64,000 bases of DNA from Cyanobium sp. ATX 6F1 (GTDB lineage Bacteria > Cyanobacteriota > Cyanobacteriia > PCC-6307 > Cyanobiaceae), in contig NZ_JAGQCS010000005.1 in the NCBI RefSeq assembly GCF_024346315.1, positions 237,477-301,476 of the forward strand, read 5' to 3'. Positions 56,707 through 64,000 of this stretch are shown piece after piece. The notes under the pieces were generated by a model, which worked only from the letters and a program-made list of their open reading frames with translations, was not told the origin of the DNA and did not search any database. Each line of letters begins with the position of its first letter. The first letter of the stretch is position 1. The translations under genes were made by a program, and so were the position numbers.

Positions 56707-57516
56707 TTACCAGCATACCAGTCCCCATTTTCGAGAGTAGAGAACAAAAGACCAAACAGCGGAGAGGAATGGCAACAGGCGGGTTCGGTTGTAACGTGCC
56801 CAATGGTGATAAACCGTAACCGTGGGACAATGAACGCAGGGTCCATACGATGCGAGCCTGCGCGTGAGATCAGCGTCCTCGAGATAAAGAAAGAAAGCAG
56901 GGTCGAACCAACCAGCACGATGAAGTCGATCTGTACGGCAAAGCATGAAAGCTCCAGAAAGATATGTGGAAGAAACCAGCGAACTGCCATAAGCCACTCC
57001 ACGCATTTCATACCAGTCGTTGTACCTACCCAAGACCCTGAAGTAGAGCGGCCCTAGAACAGCCCTACCTATCTGGGCAAGCAAGGTGGGATTCCTCTTG
57101 CATAGCCGCTGCAAATGATTAGGCGGTCGCACATCGCATATCAAAGGCTGGATCATCGACAGCGAAGGGAACTCCTCCAGTAGACCTATTAGGGTCTGGA
57201 GGACTGAAGCATCTGGAAAGACAATGTCAGGATTAAGGATCAGATGAAAAGCACCCAATTCTAGATTTCGGACAAGATTATGTGCCGCTCCAAAGCCAAT
57301 ATTTCTCCCGCCCAAGTGCAGATAGTGGAGTCGAGGATCCGTGGGTAAAATCGACCCTAGACCAAACTCTCTACTATTGTCTACGATATACAGTGGGCCG
57401 CTTATCCCGGATGAGAGCAAACCATCAATGCACTCCAACAACCGCTCGCCATAAACACGATCTTCTGCAGCTCGATAAGTGACAATCGTCGAACTGATCG
57501 GGAGTAGTCGATGCAT
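56707..57516 (-). CDS. Family 2 glycosyltransferase (rhamnosyltransferase-like)
   Basis: A 269-residue GT2 enzyme. It opens with STIVTYRAAEDRVYGERLLE, then has YIVDNSREFGLGSILPTD, HLGGRNIGFGAAHNLVRN, and the metal motif FHLILNPDIVFPDASVL. STYLSGAFMLCRTDRLHRAG and FFLYLEDADLTRRLASYG complete the pattern often seen in rhamnosyl- and galactofuranosyltransferases. Donor specificity is a guess. It is transcribed toward the cupin gene and divergent from the KpsS/KpsC-like gene across about 170 bases. Confidence 0.88.
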   Translation of the reverse strand: MHRLLPISSTIVTYRAAEDRVYGERLLECIDGLLSSGISGPLYIVDNSREFGLGSILPTDPRLHYLHLGGRNIGFGAAHNLVRNLELGAFHLILNPDIVFPDASVLQTLIGLLEEFPSLSMIQPLICDVRPPNHLQRLCKRNPTLLAQIGRAVLGPLYFRVLGRYNDWYEMRGVAYGSSLVSSTYLSGAFMLCRTDRLHRAGWFDPAFFLYLEDADLTRRLASYGPCVHCPTVTVYHHWARYNRTRLLPFLSAVWSFVLYSRKWGLVCW

Positions 57517-57689
57517 AACAGGTTCGATTGCCGAGAGAACCAGACAGCTGCACAGGGCTTAGCGTAGGGGTAAGATGGTGAGTGTCATCACATCTCCATG
57601 CGATCCTCGTACTCTGGCAACAACCAAGTTCTCAGCAAGCATTGCCTACAAGATGATCCCAAGAGCCAGTGCATTACACCCGGTTACCA

Positions 57690-59288
57690 ATGAAGCTTAG
57701 CCTCAGGAAGCAACTGAAGCTTCTTCCGGGCCTCAGCAGTCTCTGGAGTCGCACGATTCTGCCGGCACGCTTGAGACGTCGTGCCAACAGCGCGTTGGAA
57801 CTCTTCTCTAAAGCACAGGATCGTCCTCCACTGAGTGATTATAGCAAAAGGCGCATCCTGATTGCCAGTTCAATTCTAGGCAACGTAGACATCTCAAGCC
57901 TGGACATCTGTCTAGGAATACGGCTGCAGAGACAAGGCGCTTCAGTGGCTTTTCTTATCTGTGATGGCAGTTTATCTGCTTGTGCACTCTGTGAAAAGGA
58001 GCGGTTTCACAGCGAAAAGGAGTTTTCTCGGAAAGGACCAGGACACACCTGCGCTTACTGCTCAGGAACATTCAATACCTACATCCATAATCATTTCCAG
58101 GTATTCACCTATATGCATGCCAGCGGACAGGGCCAATCGGACATAGAAGGATGGGTACAGAGGTTCCTCGAAGGGAAAGAAAGCTTCTTCCACGGAGTCC
58201 CAATCAGTGAACACGTTCGTTCCGGCCTCATTCGTTTCTATGGAAAGGTTGTTGAGCCAAGCCAGATTCCTGCCTCAATCGTTCGTCGATTTGCCGAAGC
58301 CGCCTGTCAAACAGTCCTGCGAATGGAATCAATTCTTGAGATCTTCTCCCCGGAAGTCATCGTGGTGAACCATGGTCTTTATGTTCCTCAGGGAGTGATC
58401 GTAGCCACCGCGCATGCTCATAAGATCCGAGTTGTGACTTGGCACAAGGGCTATCGGCGCCATACTATGCTGCTAAGCCACGGTGATACTTACCACCGAC
58501 AACTCATTGAGGAAGAAAATTCCACCTGGGAGAACTACGCTCTCAGCGAGAATGAACGGCTTTGGCTGGCAAACTACATGACCTCACGCCGGTCTGGAGA
58601 ACAGGACTGGATCTCCTTCGTGCACAAGAATGCCGAATCAAAGGCTCCTGAGCTTTCGAGCAACATCGATGGCCCCCTTGTCTCTGTCCTCACAAACGTA
58701 GATTGGGATGCCCAAGCCCACTTTAGTGCCAACACCTACAGCGACATGAAAACCTGGCTCCAGGATATCGGCCGCTGTGCGGAGAAACTTCCAGGCACGA
58801 GATTCGTGGTGAGAATCCATCCGGCCGAAGTGACGGGTCGAAGGATGGCTACAACGACTTCTGCAGATGAACTCCGCGAGACCGCCAACCGCTGCACCAA
58901 TCTTTCTATCATCAGTGCCGACCAACCCATCAGCACCTATCAGCTCCTGGAGTCCAGCGATCTGGTGATCGTCTATGCCACCAAAACGGCTGTCGAGGCC
59001 GCTTACCTCGGCAAGCCCGTACTAATCTGCGGTGAATCCTGCTTACGGGGCAAAAATGTGGGTCGCGATCTCCAACGAGGTGAAGATCTGCCCACGGTTG
59101 TGAAGGACATGTTGGAAAATCGAACTCCTCCCTGCCAAGAACGTGCCGAACGGTATGCGTTCCATCTATTCAGGCGACGGATGATCGAGTGGGAACTTCT
59201 CACTGCATCCGAAGCCAGCGATGGCGAAAAGGCAATTTTGGACGGCATTGCATTTGGGTCACCCTTTCATGCAGCATCTGATCATTGA
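57690..59288 (+). CDS. KpsS/KpsC-like surface-glycan protein, paralogue B
   Basis: A 532-residue homologue of the gene at 41570 without its C-terminal extension. Shared blocks are VVNHGLYVPQGVIVATAHAH, LLSHGDTYHRQLIEEENSTW, VSVLTNVDWDAQAHFSANTY, FVVRIHPAEVTGRR, and VIVYATKTAVEAAYLGKPVL. The N-terminal part has C-x6-C-x2-C (Cys91, 98, 101) followed by a CxxC (121, 124), which could hold zinc; paralogue A lacks one of these cysteines. It lies upstream of a GT4 gene and the NeuB-NeuA cassette and is a candidate transferase for the CMP-activated sugar. ATG 57690 is chosen over GTG 57669. Confidence 0.75.
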   Translation: MKLSLRKQLKLLPGLSSLWSRTILPARLRRRANSALELFSKAQDRPPLSDYSKRRILIASSILGNVDISSLDICLGIRLQRQGASVAFLICDGSLSACALCEKERFHSEKEFSRKGPGHTCAYCSGTFNTYIHNHFQVFTYMHASGQGQSDIEGWVQRFLEGKESFFHGVPISEHVRSGLIRFYGKVVEPSQIPASIVRRFAEAACQTVLRMESILEIFSPEVIVVNHGLYVPQGVIVATAHAHKIRVVTWHKGYRRHTMLLSHGDTYHRQLIEEENSTWENYALSENERLWLANYMTSRRSGEQDWISFVHKNAESKAPELSSNIDGPLVSVLTNVDWDAQAHFSANTYSDMKTWLQDIGRCAEKLPGTRFVVRIHPAEVTGRRMATTTSADELRETANRCTNLSIISADQPISTYQLLESSDLVIVYATKTAVEAAYLGKPVLICGESCLRGKNVGRDLQRGEDLPTVVKDMLENRTPPCQERAERYAFHLFRRRMIEWELLTASEASDGEKAILDGIAFGSPFHAASDH

Positions 59289-60387
59289 TTTCAGCTACGC
59301 CAAAGATGGAGGATACCTGAAAGGGACCTTTCAGTATGGTATTGAACTGGCCAAATCCTTGAGTATGCAAGTTCTGCCTTTTCCAATCGAATGCGTGGTA
59401 AGCGGGCCTGCCAACGCTGCATATCTCAGCATGCGCCTCTCTGACTATGACGTCAGCATACGCTCCATACAACTGCCGCAGATGCTCTGGTGTCGCTACT
59501 TGAGCAGACAAATCTATTTCATGCGGAACGGCAAAACAGACAACATTGTGATCTCAATCGGTTCATGCGGAGTCTTCGGTAGTGCCCACAATGTTGTGGT
59601 CATCAATGATCTCTACTGGCAGGACATGCCAAGGGTTTACCGATTCAGTCAATATCTTTACTATAAGCTCATCGTCGCCGCCAATCTGCGCTGGGCAGAT
59701 CTACTGCTCGTCACCACCTTCACCAATAAAAATCGAGTCGACCAACTTCGCAGCAGACCTGCCGCCACTAGTTTCGTTCTCTACTATCTTCTGAAAGGAA
59801 CCTCAAGGAGTCTGGGAATTGCTGAAGACTCGCAGATGGAGAAGACCGAGTTTCTAGAGCGTTCAGAGTTCTCGATCTTGACCGTTGCAGCCAACACCGC
59901 CAACAAGAATCTATCTGGCGTCCTCGCTGCCTATCGACTGCTGTTAAGGACAGATTCCAGATGGCAACTGACCATCGTTACCGACGCAGCAAATGCTGTT
60001 CAGGAATTAGCTCGGCCCTTGAGCCATGGATTGCGAGTGCTGGAAAGGGTCTCAGAGGCCGAGCTACTCGATCTCTACCGCAAGAACTCTTACTACTGGC
60101 AGCTTTCCTTTGTGGAGGGGTTCGGCCTTCCCCTGATCGAGGCCCTAAACGAGAACTGTCGTATCATCTGCAGCGACCTGCCCGTATTCCGGGAGATCCT
60201 GGGCGATGCCGCCTCCTACGTGAACCCGAGTGAGCCCGACTCCGTGGCCTACCTCTGCCAGCACTGGCCTCGAGCCCAGGGAGGGCCTTCTAGCCAGGCA
60301 GTTTTCAAGAGAATGGAACAATCCAACCGCAGCGAACTAGGGCGTCTCACCGAACAGCTAAGGCTGTGGCACAGTGAAGCATGTTAA
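59269..60387 (+). CDS. Family 4 glycosyltransferase
   Basis: A 372-residue GT-B enzyme. Near the start is HLIIDFSYAKDGGYLKGTFQ; the donor domain contains FSILTVAANTANKNLSGVLA and WQLSFVEGFGLPLIEALNEN, with the E-X7-E of retaining GT4 enzymes, then ICSDLPVFREILGDAASYVN. ATG 59269 lies within the previous gene's end (20-base overlap); the open frame from 59221 would overlap more. Sugar donor and acceptor are unknown. Confidence 0.9.
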   Translation: MQHLIIDFSYAKDGGYLKGTFQYGIELAKSLSMQVLPFPIECVVSGPANAAYLSMRLSDYDVSIRSIQLPQMLWCRYLSRQIYFMRNGKTDNIVISIGSCGVFGSAHNVVVINDLYWQDMPRVYRFSQYLYYKLIVAANLRWADLLLVTTFTNKNRVDQLRSRPAATSFVLYYLLKGTSRSLGIAEDSQMEKTEFLERSEFSILTVAANTANKNLSGVLAAYRLLLRTDSRWQLTIVTDAANAVQELARPLSHGLRVLERVSEAELLDLYRKNSYYWQLSFVEGFGLPLIEALNENCRIICSDLPVFREILGDAASYVNPSEPDSVAYLCQHWPRAQGGPSSQAVFKRMEQSNRSELGRLTEQLRLWHSEAC

Positions 60388-60411
60388 ACTGAGTAAGATC
60401 TACATCCGCTG

Positions 60412-61449
60412 ATGCTTAAAAATCTGCGAACGTCCCATCAACCCCTGATCATTGCCGAGGTGGGCCAGAATCACCAGGGACAACTGGAAAACGCCCTTGA
60501 ATATATTCATCGCTTCACTGCAGCCGGAGCCGATGTCATTAAATTTCAGACCAGGAATAATCGCTATCTCTTTTCCGAAGCCGCCTATAATAAGTCATAC
60601 GATAGTGAAAATGCCTTTGGTCCCACCTATGGAGAACATCGAGAGCAACTTGAACTGACTCCTAAGGAGAAGCAAATTCTGCGCTCCAAATGCCGCGAGG
60701 CCGGAGCCTTATTTATGTCGACGCCGTTTGATGAGCACAGCCTTCAATTACTGGTTGATCTGGAAACCGACCTACTGAAAATCGCCTCATTCGACATCGG
60801 AAATTTGCCATTCATCGATCGCATCGCCGCCACTGGCATTCCTGTGGTGGTGAGTACGGGAGGGGCAACCGAGGAACAGATTAGAAGTAGTGTCGACACA
60901 ATTCTGCGCCATCACGACGAAATCGCTCTACTGCATTGCGTCTCCGAGTATCCCTGCGAGTATAACCATCTCGGGCTGCATCAGATTGAGCGCTTTCTCA
61001 ACGACTATCCCGACATCACGATCGGCCTCTCCGACCACTTCAATGGGATCGTCAGTGGCCCTGTGGGCTATATGTGCGGAGCACGTGTTTTTGAAAAACA
61101 CGTCACTCTCAATCGATCCTGGAAGGGAACCGACCATAGCTTTGCTTTGGAGCCCGATGGATTCCGGCGTTTCACCCGTGATATCAAGCGAATTCCCGCG
61201 ATGATGACACCCAAACCCAAGGAAAGCCTGGGAACCGAACCGGTGTTCCAGAAGCTGGGGAAATCTTTGGCCGCCAGGGTGCCATTGAATCCAGGGGATC
61301 AGATCACCCTAGAGAAGGTCACAGGCAAGATTTTTGATAAAACCCACATACCCGTGCGGGAAAGCAATACCATGCTTGGCCGAAGGGTTATTCACAAAAT
61401 CGACGAGGGAATGCCCATCAGGCACGAAGACTTGGCAGACTCTGATTGA
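60412..61449 (+). CDS. neuB: Nonulosonic acid synthase (NeuB family)
   Basis: NeuB-type enzymes condense phosphoenolpyruvate with a six-carbon sugar to give a nine-carbon acid. The 345-residue product has IIAEVGQNHQGQLENALEYI, ADVIKFQTRN, FMSTPFDEHSLQLL, LLKIASFDIGN, VVVSTGGATEEQI, GLSDHFNGIVSG and FEKHVTLNRSWKGTDHSFAL. It ends with an antifreeze-like SAF domain (about residues 280-345, SLAARVPLNPGDQITLEKV). The substrate is not obvious from sequence: ManNAc, ManNAc-6-P, a diacetamido sugar or mannose-6-P are all used in the family. No gene for making an amino-sugar precursor is nearby, which favours a mannose-derived one. Confidence 0.92.
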   Translation: MLKNLRTSHQPLIIAEVGQNHQGQLENALEYIHRFTAAGADVIKFQTRNNRYLFSEAAYNKSYDSENAFGPTYGEHREQLELTPKEKQILRSKCREAGALFMSTPFDEHSLQLLVDLETDLLKIASFDIGNLPFIDRIAATGIPVVVSTGGATEEQIRSSVDTILRHHDEIALLHCVSEYPCEYNHLGLHQIERFLNDYPDITIGLSDHFNGIVSGPVGYMCGARVFEKHVTLNRSWKGTDHSFALEPDGFRRFTRDIKRIPAMMTPKPKESLGTEPVFQKLGKSLAARVPLNPGDQITLEKVTGKIFDKTHIPVRESNTMLGRRVIHKIDEGMPIRHEDLADSD

Positions 61450-61517
61450 AATAGTTACTTTCAGCGATTTACTCGGATTGCTTTCATCAACCTCTCGGCT
61501 TTACCCAGCCGCAACAC

Positions 61518-62024
61518 ATGATCCGCCGCCGCGATCTAAGCACCATCCGAATCATCTTCTATGACTTTGACGGGGTGTTCACCGATAATCATGTTCTCGT
61601 TGATTCCAATGGAATCGAACACGTACGCTGCTCCAGGCTGGATGGTTTCGGTATCTCGCGATTGCGCTCGATGGGGGTGCTTCAGTTGATCGTCTCCACA
61701 GAGATAAATCCAGTAGTGAGCCGCAGGGCAGAGAAACTCCTTCTCCCTGTTCATCAATCCGTTGAGGACAAGGCTGAGGTTGTCGCCAAGGTTTGCGCCG
61801 AGCATGGCATCCTCTTGGAACACGCTGCCTTCGTCGGCAACGACATCAACGACATCGATGCCATGAAGGCCGTCGGCATCGCTTTCGCCGTGGCGGACGC
61901 CTTCCCCCCAGTCCTCGAGCATGCCGATTTCATCACTATTCGCCTGGGGGGACACGGTGCCGTCCGTGAGATATGCGACCTGATCGGAGACGCCATCGAG
62001 GCGGCCCGTTCCCCAGGTTCATGA
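61518..62024 (+). CDS. KdsC-like HAD phosphatase (candidate nonulosonate 9-phosphate phosphatase)
   Basis: A 168-residue capless HAD hydrolase. Motif I is IIFYDFDGVFTDNHVLVDS (Asp16, Asp18), motif II LQLIVSTEIN, the lysine in HQSVEDKAEVVAKVC, and motif IV AAFVGNDINDIDAMKAVG. This C0 class includes KdsC (Kdo-8-P phosphatase) and the Kdn-9-phosphate phosphatase of Bacteroides. Lying between neuB and neuA, it most likely removes the 9-phosphate made by NeuB. It overlaps neuA by four bases (ATGA). Confidence 0.9.
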   Translation: MIRRRDLSTIRIIFYDFDGVFTDNHVLVDSNGIEHVRCSRLDGFGISRLRSMGVLQLIVSTEINPVVSRRAEKLLLPVHQSVEDKAEVVAKVCAEHGILLEHAAFVGNDINDIDAMKAVGIAFAVADAFPPVLEHADFITIRLGGHGAVREICDLIGDAIEAARSPGS

Positions 62025-62764
62025 CGCGGCTCGCTCTGATCCCAGCCCGTAGCGGCTCGTCCCGCCTGCAGGATAAAAATGTGGCTCAGCTTGGCGGCCA
62101 TCCCCTTATGGCTTACAGCATTGCCACAGCCTTGGAGAGCGGCTGCTTCGATACCGTTCACGTCGTTACCGACAGCGAGAACTATGCAGACATCGCCCGT
62201 TCCTACGGAGCCAGGGTGCCCGGTCTGCGCCCCGAGTCGACCGCTCGATCCGACTCTCCGGACATCAGCTGGGTGCGTTGGTTCTTCGAATCAGGTTTCG
62301 TGGACGGGCCGATCGAGTACTTTTCGATCCTGCGTCCAACGAGCCCCTTTCGTCAGGCTGACACCATCCGGCGAGCTTTCGCGGTTCTCCAGGAAAACCA
62401 CCGTGCCGATTCGGTCCGGGCAGTGGAGAAAACCAGCCTCCATCCCGGCAAGATGTGGAGGATGAATGGACCGTTTCTGACGCCGCTTCTACCTTTCGAT
62501 CAGGTAGGTACCCCCTGGCACAGTTCACAGATGGCCGCGCTGCCCACCGTTTATGTGCAGAACGCAAGTTTGGAGATCGCTCGCTACTCTTGCTTTGCAG
62601 AAACCGGTTCGATTGCTGGGCATCTCGTCGCCCCTTTCCTTACCACAGAGATGGAAGGCTTTGACATCAACTATCCTCTTGATCTGGAGATTGCCTGTCG
62701 ACGGATAGAGAGCGGAGAATGGATACTTCCGGAGATAGGCTCTCCAGCGGCAGGGTCTACCTAA
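62021..62764 (+). CDS. neuA: CMP-nonulosonic acid (acylneuraminate) cytidylyltransferase
   Basis: A 247-residue NeuA/KdsB-fold enzyme that activates a nonulosonic acid with CTP. It has the N-terminal nucleotide loop LALIPARSGSSRLQDKNVAQ, VHVVTDSENYADIARSYGA, FSILRPTSPFRQADTIRRAF, VYVQNASLEIARYSCFAETG, and the metal-binding end EMEGFDINYPLDLEIA. Start ATG 62021 overlaps the phosphatase stop; it would be translated with it. Its product would be the donor for a transferase, perhaps one of the KpsS/KpsC-like proteins. Confidence 0.92.
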   Translation: MTRLALIPARSGSSRLQDKNVAQLGGHPLMAYSIATALESGCFDTVHVVTDSENYADIARSYGARVPGLRPESTARSDSPDISWVRWFFESGFVDGPIEYFSILRPTSPFRQADTIRRAFAVLQENHRADSVRAVEKTSLHPGKMWRMNGPFLTPLLPFDQVGTPWHSSQMAALPTVYVQNASLEIARYSCFAETGSIAGHLVAPFLTTEMEGFDINYPLDLEIACRRIESGEWILPEIGSPAAGST

Positions 62765-63534
62765 GGAGTCACCTTCCGCAGAGCGCCATAGGAGGTTGCG
62801 AACAAACGACCTTTTTGAGTGAGATTTCCCAGGCTACACTTTTCCTTCCAAGCTAATATTGAATGATCACTTCTCAGCGGTTCATTCCTCCCAGATAGTC
62901 GATTACCCTATCTCTTAGAGTGCGGAACTGGTGGCCAGGGTAGTAACCCGAAATACATCTTCTCCTTAGTTTCGACTGCCCTTAGGTTCCAGTGCAGCGA
63001 TCCCTGAGGCTTCTCTTGTTCTCTGGGCCGATGTCAGAACACGATGTGCTTCTACGACTCCTGGATGCTCTACCTCCCGAGGTCAGAGCAAAATGGCGTC
63101 CACCGAGAAGTCCCCTTTCTGTGCATGGGTTTCAATTGAGATGCTTCCATCAGCGCCTTGAGGAACCCGCCCAAGGCGAACTCATTGAGTAGGCAGGCGG
63201 TCACGATTTTTGGTGAACATGATCGGGTTACAAATCGCATCGTCACTGCTGAGGTTGACGAACCAGCGCAGCATCAGATTGCGGTCGAGATGCTCAAGAT
63301 TACAGGCGCTCAGAACGTATCCCATAAAACGCCTGAACAGCGAGGCGAGCAAGATCTCCTCGGGTGGGATCGATGGACAACTTTGTTAGGGTTACAACTT
63401 ACAGAAGATGGGATTAAGAAATCAAGGGTCTAATCAGCCAGCTTCCGAATCCGGCACCCGATGGTTGGCCAGCATCCGCTCCTCAGTCAAAATATAGAAG
63501 TACACGGAATGAGTGGACTCCTGCTGGTCTCGCA
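62765..63534. other. Decayed stretch of about 770 bases at the island end
   Basis: No convincing gene. A plus-strand frame at 62992-63192 and another at 63158-63433 are short with no recognisable motif; minus-strand translation gives pieces interrupted by many stops. It looks like the remains of lost genes or insertion sequences between neuA and the ribH fragment. Confidence 0.55.
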
Positions 63535-63876
63535 TCACGGCTGACACGAGTGTCTAATTTTCACAGAGTTGATTGGATTATTCAGAGAACTCATGAGGAT
63601 TCCGACCGGCAACCACGCCATCAAGCTCCCCATCGCAAGTGCCTGCAGGGCGTAGCACCAGCCCAGATTGCTCTTGATGCCCGCCCGCTCCAGGGCCTGC
63701 TGCAGGGTGTCGGTGGTCAGCACCCCGAAGATCACGGGGATTCCCGTCTCCCGCGCGACGGCGGCCACCCCCTTGCTGGCCTCGGCCACCACCACTTCGA
63801 AATGGGGTATATCGCCACGAATCACAGCCCCCAGGGTGATCACCACCTGGTAGCGGCCACAGGCGGCCAGGCGCTA
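63535..63876 (-). pseudogene. ribH: 6,7-dimethyl-8-ribityllumazine synthase (RibH), C-terminal fragment
   Basis: On the minus strand the sequence reads [20 protein letters not shown], then [40 protein letters not shown], and [18 protein letters not shown]. This is unmistakably the second half of lumazine synthase, the penultimate step of riboflavin synthesis. The first half is missing: a TAG appears two codons before this block, and unrelated sequence lies beyond. After GSLM the frame continues into non-conserved residues. It is a broken copy; the functional gene must lie elsewhere if riboflavin is made. Confidence 0.88.
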
Positions 63877-64000
63877 GGAGCCTGTTGCGCGTAGATCAGC
63901 GGCCGAGCTCTCCACAGACGCCCATAAATCTGCCCAGATCCCAGTGACAGCAATGGGTCTGGCCACCAGAATGGGGCATGCAGAAGCCCAAGTCCTTCCG

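Noticed and set aside
62992..63433. Two small plus-strand frames near the island end
   Set aside because: No start context, no recognisable motif and no homologue known to me; the surrounding frames are full of stops, so I treat the region as decayed.

Overview
The window looks like a GC-rich unicellular cyanobacterium of the Synechococcus/Cyanobium group. This rests on the RpaB-type response regulator, a group 2 sigma-70 factor, an EgtB/EgtD cluster followed by two small proteins of a cyanobacterial hercynine-associated type, and the run of housekeeping genes gyrB-miaA-infC-cysE-secA. No rRNA, CRISPR array or replication origin was seen.

Positions 1-34.9 kb are a compact, high-GC core region. 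In order it holds ruvB (start only) and smpB; a membrane-anchored kinase-like protein coupled to a cysteine synthase; the ergothioneine genes egtB-egtD plus two small partners; a YdcF-family protein; lysS and rpaB; a lipoprotein solute-binding protein behind mreB-mreC-mreD; ssb, a DedA protein, ahcY with a clear terminator, tsaE, a PfkB sugar kinase, mutY, a sigma factor, mgtE, glutathione peroxidase, two crcB/fluC genes, gyrB, miaA, infC, a dienelactone hydrolase, a GntR regulator, a VapBC pair, cysE, secA, a GNAT acetyltransferase and tRNA-Gly(GCC).

Immediately beyond the tRNA (about 35-63.5 kb) the sequence becomes visibly more AT-rich and carries a surface-polysaccharide gene cluster, which I read as a laterally acquired island. 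Its first part is one plus-strand run: a GDP-mannose 4,6-dehydratase-like enzyme, an ABC-2 exporter pair of the Wzm/Wzt type, two methyltransferases, a GT2 enzyme, a large KpsS/KpsC-like protein, a GT2-GT4 fusion and two FkbM methyltransferases. Next is an OafA-type O-acyltransferase gene destroyed by a nested transposon pile: an IS3-family element containing a truncated IS21-like element and a second IS21-like element. Removing the IS3 element and one copy of its 3-bp target duplication restores the acyltransferase reading frame at that point. The gene also carries an independent 1-base frameshift and an in-frame stop.

The last part of the cluster has an HpcH/HpaI aldolase, a cupin, a GT2 enzyme, a second KpsS/KpsC-like paralogue, a GT4 enzyme, and a NeuB - HAD phosphatase - NeuA cassette. 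This cassette has the gene set expected for a CMP-activated nonulosonic acid, most simply a Kdn-like deaminated one. I infer that the cluster makes and exports, by the ABC route, a methylated glycan decorated with a nonulosonic acid. The KpsS/KpsC-like paralogues are candidate transferases for that acid. The window closes with about 0.8 kb of decayed sequence and a truncated ribH fragment, which may mark the island's far side.
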